This document shows, in pieces, positions 10,830-23,200 of a stretch of DNA of 64,000 nucleotides. The position numbers and the translations under genes are program-made. The stretch is from assembly GCA_009193035.1 (NCBI GenBank), contig SWDT01000003.1, positions 558,001-622,000 of the forward strand, in the 5' to 3' direction. The notes under the pieces were generated by a model. It was not told the DNA's origin. It did not search any database and was given only the letters and a program-made list of their open reading frames with translations. Every line of letters starts with the position of its first letter. Within the stretch, counting starts at the first letter, position 1. This DNA comes from Halicephalobus mephisto (Eukaryota; Nematoda; Chromadorea; Rhabditida; Panagrolaimidae).

Positions 10830-12560
10830 TAAATTCAAGATAAAAATCATACTGTTACAAAAAAGTCGAAATTTTTACAGCCAAAAGTCGAAGAACGGTC
10901 TCGACGGGAAATTTTCCAATTTTCCACTTGGGATCTAAAATTGTAAAAATTTCGATTTTATATAATTCTAGAAAGTTCTAAAATCATATTGTTACGAAAA
11001 AGTCGAAATTTTTACAACCAAAAGTCGAAGAACGGTCTCGACGGGAAATTTTCCATCTTCTCATTCAAGACCTAAAAGTGCAAGAATCTTTGATTTTGTA
11101 TAATTCTAGAAAGTTCTAAAATTATATTGTTACAAAAAAGTTGAAGGTTTTACAACCAAAAGTCAAAAAACGGTCTCGACGGGAAATTTTTCAACTTTCC
11201 ACTTGGGACCTAAAACTGTAAAAATTTCGATTTTATATTATTTCAAAAAGTTTTAAAATTATTGTTACGAAAAAGTAAAAAATTAAGAAAAACGGTCTCA
11301 ACGGGAAATTTTTCAATTTTCCACTTGGGACCTAAAACTGTGAAAATTTCGATTTTATATTATTTTAAAAAGTTTTAAAATTATTGTTACAAAAAAGTAA
11401 AAAATTAAGAAAAACGGTCTTGACGGGAAATTTTCCAATTTTCCACTTGGGACCTAAAATTGTAAAAATTTCGATTTTGTATTATTTCAAAAAGTTTTAA
11501 AATCATCATTTTAAAAAAGTAAAAATTCTTGTTATCAAATTTCGAGAGGATTTTCTCGACAAGAAATTCTCAAATTTTCCACTTGAGACACAAAGTGTAA
11601 AAATCCAAGTTTACATAACTCTAAAAAATCCTAAAATCATTTTTATTTAAAAAACTAAAAATTTCTAACAAAAGTTTCAAAAATAGTCTCAACACAATTT
11701 TTAAAAACTTTCCAGTTAAGACCAAAAATAAAAAAATTTAATTTTTTAAATTTTATAAAAAAAATTTTAATTTTTTTATAATAAAAATTTTCGAAATTTT
11801 TTATTTTTATTTTTAAAAAATTTTATTTTTAAAAGAAAATTTTAAAAAAAAATCAATTTTAAAAAGAAAATTTTTAAAAAAAATTAATTTTAAAAAGAAA
11901 ATTTTTAAAAAAATTAATTTTAAAAAAAAAAATTTTAAAAAACGGTCTTGACGGGAAATTTCCAGGAATTTTCAAAATTTGAAACCATAAAATTCGGTGT
12001 TTACGTGGTTCCGCAAAGTTCCAAAGTCACACTATTATAAAAAAACAGAGATGTTTGCGACGGAATTCGGACCAATTGTCTCGACGGGAATTTCTAGACC
12101 TGTTCAGTTGAACCAGAAAATTTTGAAATTTTGTTTACTTCATTTTGTGAAATTTCGAATTTTTATAAAAATAAAAATAATTCTAATCAAAAATTATCCC
12201 GACGCGAATTTTCAAAATTTTCCAGTTGAGACCGAAAATTACGAAATTTGTTTTTTAGTGATTTCATAAAATTTAAAAGTTATTTTTATTAAAAAATAAA
12301 ATATTTTAAACAAATTTGGACAAAAATGGTCTTAACACGAATTTTTGAAATTTTCCAGTTGAGACCGAAAATTACAAAATTTGTTTTTTTAGTGATTTTA
12401 TAAAATTTTAAAGTTATTTTTATTAAAAAATAAAGTATTTTAAACAAATTTGGACAAAAACAGTCTTGACACGAATTTTCAAAATTTTCCACTCAAGACC
12501 CGAAAATTACGAAATTTGTTTTTTAGTGATTTCATAAAATTTTAAAGTTACCAAACAGAT
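10830..12560. repeat. Tandem array with GGTCTCGACGGGAAATTTTC
   Basis: 10850-11560 holds five to six units of about 140 bases, each with AACGGTCTCGACGGGAAATT and TTTTCCACTTGGGACCTAAA. 11560-12560 continues with decayed units of the related form GTCTTGACACGAATTTTC. The GTCTCGAC-(A/G)-CG core is the short motif scattered through introns of this window. Confidence 0.8.
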
Positions 12561-13020
12561 TCTAAACAATCCTTGAGTCTTACCCAAAATACCGTAATCT
12601 AAAGAAAACTTTTTTAAGATGTCATAAAAGAAACAAAAATTTTCTATTTTTTAAAATTCCTCCCAAGACCCAAAATAACAAAAAAAACTTACTTTTTATA
12701 CTGTAATTTTTACATTTTTATCACTGACAAAATTACAGACATGAATTACAAAAAAATTAAAATTTTTTACATTGTATTTTTTATAAATGGAAATTCTGCA
12801 AATTCGGAGACATAAATAATCTGCACAATTTTTGTCAATTTTTGCAAAAAGTAAAATAAACGGACTAGTTGACAGAGCAGGAACTCATCTGATCTGGCTT
12901 TACAGCGGGACCAAACTGATAATCGATCTTTTTTTTGTTTAAGAACACAAACTGACAACTCGTCTTTCACGTAAAAATCGAAAGTTTTTTCAACTGTATG
13001 AAAATTGCTCCTTAGCGACA
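12560..13020. other. Intergenic, no gene supported
   Basis: AT-rich, with a small higher-G+C patch at 12850-12970 that has a short open frame but no start context or domain. Confidence 0.4.
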
Positions 13021-13560
13021 TTTGATCCCTAGAGATATTTGCTTTCCAATGACAGATATCTTCTTAGCAACAGATATCCTTCACCGACAGGCACTTCTTA
13101 GTAATAGATATCCCTCAACGATAGATATCTTTCCAGTAACAGATATACCTCAATGATAGATACTCTTCACCGACAGGTACTTCTTAGTAATAGTTGCTCC
13201 CCAACGATAGATATCTTTCCAGTAACAGATATATTTCACCGACAGATATCTTCTTAGTAACAGATATTCCTCACCGACAGATATTTTCTTAGTAATAGTT
13301 GCTCTCCAATGTTAAATATCTTCTTAGTAACAGATATATTTCACCGACAGATATCTTTCCAGTAACAGATATCTCTCACCGACAGATATCTTCTTAGTAA
13401 CAGTTTCTCCTCAGTAACAGATATCCCTTAACGATAGATATCCCTCACCGACAGATACTTCCTAACAATAGTTGCTCTTTAATGATAGATATCTTTCACC
13501 GACAGATACTTCCTAACAATATTTACTCCTTAGATGGCATTACTCCCCACCGATGTTTAC
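13020..13560. repeat. Satellite of CAGATATC / CACCGACAG units
   Basis: About 25 degenerate tandem units of 20-22 bases such as AACAGATATCTTCTTAGT and CCTCACCGACAGATA. It resembles the 3490-4150 satellite in length and in its CTCC and GATAT words. 13560-14230 is AT-rich DNA downstream of the next gene with TTCTAGAAAATTTC-type simple repeats. Confidence 0.8.
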
Positions 13561-14235
13561 TTCTTCTATTTCGTAAGCTGTATATAATTTTTTTCATTTT
13601 CATAAGTTTTCATAGTTAAACTACCTTCATACTTTAGTTAAATAAGAAAAAAATTTCAAAATTAACGAGAATCGAAAAGGAACAATTGTCATACAGCCGT
13701 TTTTTAACCTCATACAATTTTCGAAATCAACCATAATTTAAAAAAATTTTTTGTGAGTTCTGAAAAAACTTTAAAGTTTATAAAAAGTTGAAAAATTTAT
13801 ATTTTTATAGAATTCTGGAGGGTTCTATAAATTTCGACAGAATTCTTAATAATTTCAGAAGCATCTTCTAGATTCTAGAAAATTTCGAAAGTATTTATAA
13901 AATTCTCACAAAATTCTAGAAAATTTCAGAATCTTCTTTTTGATTTTAGAAATTTCTATAAATTTGAAAAAAAAGTTTTTATAAAATTTTGAAAACTTAA
14001 AAATTTGTATAAAGTTTCAAAAAATTTCAGAATCTCTGCTTGATTCTGGAAATTTCTATAAATTTGAAAAAAAATTTAAAAAAAATTAATTTTTATAAAA
14101 TTTTGAAAACTTAAAAATTTCAGAATCTGTTTGATTTCTGAATTTTTCTAAAAAATTTCTAAAAATTTCAGAATTTTTTGTAAAATTCCAGATTTTTTAC
14201 AATATTCTTTTTTAAAAATAATGATTTATAAATTT

Positions 14236-14241
14236 TTTATT
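14236..14241 (-). terminator. Poly(A) signal of the P-glycoprotein gene
   Basis: Canonical AATAAA on the minus strand, 9 bases beyond the TAA stop at 14250. Confidence 0.6.
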
Positions 14242-14249
14242 AAATAAAG

Positions 14250-17200
14250 TTACTGTACTCCTAAGTGTTGTTTCTGAATCAAATTGTAGTATTTGCCTTT
14301 TAGTTGAAGGAGTTGGACGTGATTTCCTCTTTCTCTGACCTTTCCGTTTTCGACGAAAATGATCTGATCGGAATTTTGAATGGAGCTGAGTCGGTGTGCA
14401 ATCGTGATGCAAGTCCTGCCTTGTCTGGCTTTATCTAGGGCTTCCTGCACTGCCTGGAAAGATTTAATCACATTACTATAAAATATTAAAAACTATTTTT
14501 TTACAAAAAAAAATCTAAATAAAAATTTCCTAATTTAAAAAATCTTTAAAATATTAAAAATTATTTTATTTACAAAAAATCTAAATAAAAATTTCTTAAT
14601 TTAAGATCTTTAAAATATTAAAAACTATTTTTTTACAAAAATTTCCTAATTTAAAGATTTTTAAAAATTATTTTTTTGCAAAAGTTTCTTAATTTAAAAA
14701 GTCTTTAAAATATTAAAAATTATTTTTTTACAAAAGAATCTAAATAAAAATTTCCTAATTTAAGGTTTTTTTTAAATTAAAAATAATTTTAAAACAAATT
14801 TTTTTTATTTTTAATTTTAAGCGTTAATTTTTAAATTTAATTATTTTAAAAATCAAAAATACTTTTTAAAAATTGTTTTAGAGCAAATTTTTTCCAAAAT
14901 TTTGATTATTGAATATAACTAAAAAATTACATTTTGAGGAAAATAATTCTTTTGTAAAGTTGTTTCAGAACGAATTTTTAAAACTTCCAGAATTTTGATT
15001 ATTGAATATAACCAAAAAAAATACATTTTGAGAAAAAATAAACTTTTTGTAAAGTTGTCTCAGAACGAATTTTGATTATTGAATATAACCAAAAAATTAC
15101 ATTTTGAGAAAAATAATTTTTTTGTAAAGTTGTCTCAGAATGAATTTTAAAAAATCTTAAAATTTTGATTATTGAATATAACCAAAAAATTACATTTTGA
15201 GAAAAAATAATTTTTTTGTAAAGTTGTCTCAGAATGAATTTTTAAAACTTTCAGAATCTTAATTATTGAATATAACCAAAAAATTACATTTTGAGAAAAA
15301 ATAAACTTTTTGTAAAGTTGTCTCAGAACGAATTTTTAAAACTTCCAGAATTTGCGTTGTAAGATCGCTGTAAATCATGAACGGACACGGTAGCCAGATT
15401 TGCCGTTCTTTGTCGCGCAATCAAGAACCCGATCTGTCCAGATTTCTTATCTCAAGTCCTTTGTGGCTTCCTGTCAGTCAAATCATTTTTTGCTTTTTGC
15501 GGCCAAGGACGAAAAGATCTAAACATGGACCGGAAGATGAAAACAATTTAAAAAATGCTTTTATTTTTTTAATAAAATTTATTTTTTTTAATAAAATTCA
15601 TTTTTTTTTATAAAATTTATTTTTTTAATAAAATTTATTTTTTTAATAAAATTTATTTTTTTTTATAAAATTCACTTTTTTTATAAAATTCATTTTTCAA
15701 TAAAATTTATTTTTTTTGTAAAATTTTTTTTTGTGTAAAAATGAAAAATTTGGTGTATAATTTTTCGGAAAATTGAGGGCAGAAAAGAGAAAAACAGAAC
15801 TGTTGCTGTTCCAGATTTTTCGATTTTTTATGTAAAAACATTTTAAATTAAGAAAAAATAAAGTTTTATAAAAAATGAGAATTTTTTGATAAAAAAAACT
15901 TTAAATTCTTTATAAAAATTAAAAATTTATATATCAAAAATGATAATTTTTATATGAAAATTAAAAATTCATATATCGAAGATGATAATTTTTATATGAA
16001 AATTAAGAAGTTTTATATGAAAATTAAAAATTTATATATCAAAAATGATAGTTTTATATGAAAATTAAAAATTCATATCAAAAATGATAATTTTTATATG
16101 AAAATTAAAAATTTATATATCGAAAATAATAATTTTTATATGAAAATTAAAAAGTTTTATATGAAAATTTAAAATTTATATCAAAAATGATAATTTTTAT
16201 ATGAAAATTTAAAATTTATATAAAAAATTAATATTTTTACACAAAAACCAGAAGTTTTATATTAAATATGAGCATTTTTATACAAAACCTAAGAAATTTT
16301 ATATGGAAATTAAAAATCCATATATGAAAATTAATATTTTTATATAAAAACTAAGAAATTTTAAATGAAAAATTAATATTTTTAAATGAAAACTAAAAAT
16401 TTTTATGTCGAAATTGATAATTTTATATCAAAAATTAATATTTTTAAATGAAAACTAAAAATTTTTATATAAAAAACTAAAATTTTTCTATTTTTTTCCT
16501 TCTTGTCTAAATAATCGATTGTCAGTTATTCCAGCGAATTTTTCTTTGGACAGTTTTTCCTGTGATGCATATCAGTCAAAAGGGAAAGACTGGTCTTTGT
16601 GTAGGGTTGTTTAAAATTAGAACAGACAGAATTGATTGTTTTCAAAAATCATCAAGAATCGAAAAATGCCAGTGCTGAGGTTTTTGGAAAAATCAAAATT
16701 AAAATAAAATTAAACAAATTTGTTCTAATTTTGCGAGCAACCTGCAAATGCGATTTTGATGTTGATTGTTTTCAGTTTCGGAATGGAATGTTTGGTATTT
16801 TTAATAAGGTCAACATCAAAGTCAATTAAAACTGCAGGTTGCACGCAACGTTTTAGAAACTTGGTCAACATAAAAATCAAAATCAAATCTGCAGATTGCA
16901 CGCAACATCATAGCAGCTTGGTTAATATCAATATCATAGTAAAATCTGCAGGTTGCATGCAACATTATGGCAAATAGATCAACATAAAAATCAAAATCGA
17001 AATTAAAACTGCAGATTGCACGCAACGTTTTGGTAGCTTGGTTGACATCAATATCACAGTCAAAATCAAATCTGCAGGTTGCACGCAACGTTCTAGCAGC
17101 TTGGTCAACATTAATATCAAAGTCAAAACTGCAGATTGCATGCAACTTTCTGGCAACTTGATTAATATCAATATCATAGTAAAATCTGCAGATTGCATGC

Positions 17201-20200
17201 AACATTGTGGCAAATAGATCAACATAAAAATCAAAATCGAAATTAAAACTGCAGGTTGCACGTAACGTTTTGGTAGCTTGGTTGACATCAATATCACAGT
17301 CAAAATCAAATCTGCAGGTTGCACGCAACATTGTGGCAAGCTGGTTTAATTGATTATTGTTCGAAAATTAAATTTAACTTTGATTTTGATGTCGACCGTT
17401 TTGTAGATCTTGATGTAGAAAAAAACTAACTTTTTCAGCTGTAGAATCCAGTGCAGAAGTGGCTTCATCAAGAAGAAGAATTTTTGGTTTTCTAATCATA
17501 GCCCGAGCGATTGCGATTCTTTGTTTCTGGCCTCCGGACAACTGTGTACCTTTTTCCCCTAAGGGTGTATCGTACCCTAGAGGCAATGTAGAAATAAAAC
17601 TTGATGCATTAGCTATTCTGGCAGCTTCAACAATATCATCCATGGAGGTTTTATCGAGGTCAAGCCCGTAGGCAATGTTCTCTTTTATCGTCCCACTGAA
17701 TAATCTCGGTTGTTGTTCAACAAGACACATTTGTCTTCTGACGTCATCCAAACAAAGGGTCTTCAAATCCTTTCCATCTATTGTCTAAATTAATTCAATT
17801 ATATTATTGTTAAAAATTAATTTTTTTCTTCAAAATTCTCTCAACACGAAAATTCAAAAAAAATTTCGAAATTGTTTAAAAATAAAAGTCAACTTTTTTT
17901 TCAAAATTCTCTCAACACGAAAATTTCAAAGATTTTAAAATTATTTTAAAAATAAAAATTAATTTTTCTTCAAAATTGTCCCAAAACGAAAATTCAAAAA
18001 ATTTCAAATTGTTTAAAAATAAAAATCAACTTTTTTTTCAAAGTTGTTTTAACACGAAAATTTCAAAGATTTTTGAAAAGTACTAATTTCGAAATTATTG
18101 TAAAAATAAAAAATTTTTGAAATTTTCAAAATTGTCGAAAATAAAATAAAAAACTGAATTGATTACTGTAGAAAATTATTTTTTAAAATTTTATTTAAAT
18201 ATTAATTTTGAAAACTTACAATTGTTCCAAGACTGGGATCGTAGAGACGTTCCAACAGGGCAATTACCGTACTCTTGCCGCTCCCTGAGGGCCCAACTAA
18301 AGCCACAGTCTGTCCCGGTCTCGTCTGGAGACTGATGCCTTTCATCACTGCGTGTTTCGGTCTCATCGGATAGGCGAAATAGACGCCCTGGAATGCCACG
18401 TTTCCTTCCATCGACTGAAAATACAGTAATTGTTAAAAATTAAATAATTAAATTTTCAAAAAATAAACAATTTGTGACGAAATAAGTAATTTTTAAATCG
18501 GAAGTTTTTTATTTTTAAACAGAAAATAGAAATTTCCGGTCCTAACACGAATGATATTTGATTAATTTCTCGAACGTCATTTTAGTTATTACTTTTTAAA
18601 ATTACTAAAATCATAATTCAAAAATAAATTAAACATCATTCGTGTTAAAACCAAAGTTTTTCTAAATTCCCGGTCCTGACACGAATGATGTTTAATTTAT
18701 TTTTCAACTATAAACTTGATTACTTTTTAAAATTACTAAAGTCATAATTCAAAAATAAATTAAACATCATTCGTGTTAAAACCAAAATTTTTTTAAATCC
18801 CCGGTCCCGTCACGAATGATGTTTAATTTATTTTTCAACTATAAACTTGATTACTTTTTAAAATTACTAAAGTCATAATTCAAAAATAAACCAAACATTA
18901 TTCGTGTTAAAACCAAAATTTTTCTAAATTCCCGGTCCCGTCACGAATGATGTTTAATTTTTTAATTTTGAAGATGATTAATATTTTTTAAGCAAATTAA
19001 TCACTCACAATTTTTTCTCCGAGATCGCTTCTGCCGGTCTTGGGTTCTCTGTTGATAATGTTGTACATCAAAGAAGCCGCCAAACGGGACTTGACGAACT
19101 CCGGGAAGAACTCCGTTGCTTGCATCACGGATATGGCTCCGAAGTACATAGTCTGAGCCACTCTGAAAATACAGTAATCATTAAAAATATAATAATTTTC
19201 GAAATTACTGAAAAAGAGAAATTTTGTCGATGAAACCGTTGGTGACGAAGACGAATCCGATCATGTAACTGAACGCCAGAGTGAAGTACTGTAGGCCGTG
19301 GGTCGTTGCGAAATTCAGAGCTTCAATCGGGACTTTTAAAATTTCAGATTTTTGTCGTTTTAATCCAGTTTCGCAAAATTTTTCCTGAATTTCGAATTCT
19401 GCAGTCAGAAGTTGAATTGTTCGAACATTTTCTATCGCTTCGAGTGCCGTTCTTCCGGCTTCATCTGATTCCGCAAATTTTACAGCTTTCGAATGTGCCA
19501 TTTTTGCAATAAAAAATTGAAAACTTCCAAGAAAAACGAAAATTACAGAACACGCCAAAGCATAAGGCCAATCAATAAATAACGAAATAATAATCGCCGT
19601 GATTAATGACAGTAATCCTTGAGTAACTCGTCCCATTCTGGTGTCCATGGCGGCTTTCACATTCGGCGTATCCGTCGCCAAACGAGAAATCAATTTTCCC
19701 GGGGTGTGGGCCGGATTGTCGAAATACGATCCGTCTTGATAAATGATGCTTCTGAAGACCTTTATTCTCATGTTCATCGTTACCGTTTCCCCGATTTTTC
19801 CAAAAAGATACATCTGAAATAATCAATTACTATTTATTATTTCAAAATTTAAAATTCCTTAAATTTCAAAAAATTTAGGAAAATTTAGAAATTTTTGAAA
19901 TTAATAAAAAAATTTCAAAACTTTTTCAACTTTTTAAATTTTTTAGAATCCAGTGAGAAATTCCGAAATTTAAAATTTTTGAAATTTTTTAGAATTTTCC
20001 AAATTCCAATGGAAACTTTAGAAATTTTTGAAATTTTTTAGAATTTTCCAGAATCCAGTAAAAAATTTCAAAAGTTTTTGAATTTTTAAAATTTTTTTAA
20101 AGTTTAATTTTTTTTTTAAATTTAAAAATCTTTGATTTTTATATTTTTTATTTTGAAACAACTTACAGTAGTAGTTGAAGCGATAAAGGCGATAATGCCC

Positions 20201-23200
20201 AAGGCGATGAAGAAGATGAAAAAAAAAGCAGCGTCTCCGACGTTGTCTTTTCTGCCGTCTTTGAACATCTCGAAGGATTTGCCGTACAGTAGGGCGTTTA
20301 CTGGCATGGCCATAGCGTTGAAAAGACAGATAACTAAGGCTAGAGCTATATGAGGCCATAGATCTCTGTTATCGAGGAAAATCTGGGCGAACGAAGCCGG
20401 TTTTATTCCTTCTTTCGTGAGTTCCATTTCTAATTCCTGTTGTTCTGGATCTCCGAGGTGTTCTGAAGGCATAAAGTCCCTCTGGAAGCTCTGTCGAACA
20501 CTTTCTCTCACTTCCTTCTGGATACTCAGGGTGTTCAGGGATTCCTTGGGGACCGTTCCGTCGGGAGACAGCAGCTCCTCCGGCGAGCCGTCCTCGAGGT
20601 CGTCCGAGGTGTCCTTGTCTCCGGTCATGTCCAGCTCCTGGGCCTTGACGAGTCTGGCATAAGTGCCTTTTCTTCGAAGCAGTTCGTTATGAGTCCCAGA
20701 TTCCACAAATCTGCCCTTGTTCATCACAATAATCCTATCTGCATCCCTTATCGTACTCAATCGATGAGCAATCACAATTGTTGTTCGATTTTTTGCTGCA
20801 TTATTCAAAGCAGATTGAACCAAAACTTCGCTATGAGTGTCCAACGCAGAAGTCGCTTCGTCAAGGAGCAAAATTCTCGGATTTCTCGCTAGAGTTCTTG
20901 CAATTGCGATTCTTTGTTTTTGACCTCCTGAAAGTTGAACACCACCATCACCAATCCGAGTACTGTAGCCTTCTGGCAGATTTTCGATAAATTCATGAGC
21001 ATTGGCCATCTTACAAGCTTCAACCATGTTTTTTTCCGTCAATGTAGAATTTCCTCTTTTTATGTTAGATTCTACAGTATCGTTGAAAATTATCGGTTCT
21101 TGTTGTACTGTACCGATTACGGTCCTCAACCAACGGACATTCAGATCTCTGATGTCGATCCCGTCTATGGTTACTGTACCATGTTCGAATTCGTACAGTC
21201 GATTCAGAATCCCTACGACTGTACTTTTCCCACTTCCAGAAGCCCCCACCAAAGCCACCGTCTGTCCCGGGTTTACTGTAAAACTGAAATTTTTCAAAAC
21301 TTTCTGATCCGGTCTCGTCGGATATCTGAAACTGACGTTTTTGAACCCGATTTTTCCTTGTAAATCGTAAATTTTTCTTCCGTTAGTAGAATACGGATCG
21401 ATTTTTGGGATTCTTTCGATAGTTTTGTATACTGTAGAAGCCGCAACTCTGGCAGTCAACAAAACCATCAGATGAGGACTGGCATTTCCGAGATGGTAAG
21501 CTCCAGACATGATCGCCATCAAGACGACGAAGACCTCTCCTGGGGTCTCCACGACCCCTATCGAATACAGAAATGTACCCCAGAGAAGAGCGGATCCCAT
21601 GAATATCATAACTAACATTATTAAAGCTCCTGTTAGACATCCGGAATAAATCCCTTTTCGTAATCCTGCTTTTAGACCTTTGGTTAACTCGTCGTGGTAT
21701 CTTCTGACTTCGACCTCTTGGGCATTGAACGCAGCCACGGTTCTGTACGCCGTGATCGCTTCTTCCGCAATACATCCCGCTCCGGCATAGACCGCCATTT
21801 CTTTTTTCGAAGCTTTGCTGATTTTCTAAAACCAAAATTGTAAAATTACAAAATTTAAAAAATTATAAAACTAAAATTATGAAATTACAAAATTGTAAAA
21901 TTAAAAAAATTATGAAATTGTAAAATTGTAAAATTAAAAAAATTATGAAATTATAAATTTACAAAATTTAAGAAATTATAAAATTATGAAATTAAAAAAA
22001 TTATGAAATTACAAAATTGTAAAATTAAAAAAATTATGAAATTGTAAAATTGTAAAATTAAAAAAATTATGAAATTATAAATTTACAAAATTTAAGAAAT
22101 TATAAAATTAAAAAAATTATAAAATGGTAAAATTTAAAAAATTATAAAATTATAAAAATAAACATTATTTCGAAATTTTAGGGAATTTTAAAATATTATT
22201 TTTCAATTACAAAAATCAAAAATTATTTCGGAATTATTCTGGGATAAAATTTTAGAAAATTTTCAAATTTATTAATTATAAAATTTAAAATTAAAATTAC
22301 TTTGAAATTTTGTAAAATTTTAGAATTTTAAATTTTAAATAACTGTGAAAATTTCCATCAAATTTTAGAACACTTCAGAATTTTCTGTGATATTCTAAAA
22401 AATTTTAGATTTTGAAAGACTTTCAAAATTCTGAAGATTTAAGAAAATTTCAGAATCGTTTATTGGATTCTGGAAGATTCTAGATTCTAGAAATTTTCAC
22501 AGAATTTTTATGGTTTCTGAAATTCAAAAAAGACTTACTCTACTGGAGATGGACATCAAGAAGGCGATCAAAGGAGAAAACAACAGTAACGGCAAGGTCA
22601 TCTGCCAGTTCGTGATCAAAGCAACGATGATTCCGGTGATGTACTGGACTCCGTTCCTCGTCAACAACCCCAGTTTGTCTCCTATTCCTTCGTAGATTCT
22701 CTCGATATTGCTGAAAACAATTAAATTTAAAAAACTCATATATAATCTTTAATTTTAAAAACTCATATATAATTCTTAATTTTAAAAACTCATATATAAT
22801 TCTTAATTTTTTAAATTCATATATAATCTTTAATTTTTTAAATTCAGATATAATTCTTACTTTTAAAAATTCATTTATAATCTTTAATTTTAAAAAAATA
22901 GAAGATTCTAAAAAGTAAAAAACTTCGATATATGAGAAATTAGATTTTAAGTTAAAAATTAAATATTTTAAAAAATTTAAGAATTTTGATATATGAAAAA
23001 TTAAATTTTAAGTTAAAAACTAAATATTTTAGGAAATTAAAGAATTTTGATATATGAGAAATTAAATTTCGCTTTTTTAGGATGAAACTTACTCGTTTAG
23101 TTTCGTGTTGAGGGCTCCAGAATGATTTTTCTCGAACCAAGCAGCGTTCTGTCGGAGAATGGACTTCAGATAAGCGTTCCTGATTCTTCTGGTGATTCTT

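Noticed and set aside
16822..17331. 169-codon minus-strand frame in the P-glycoprotein intron
   Set aside because: It consists entirely of minisatellite units and lies between two validated exons of the same gene on the same strand, so it is removed by splicing.
20417..21363. Several plus-strand frames across the first NBD of the P-glycoprotein
   Set aside because: They are antisense shadows of a strongly conserved coding exon.
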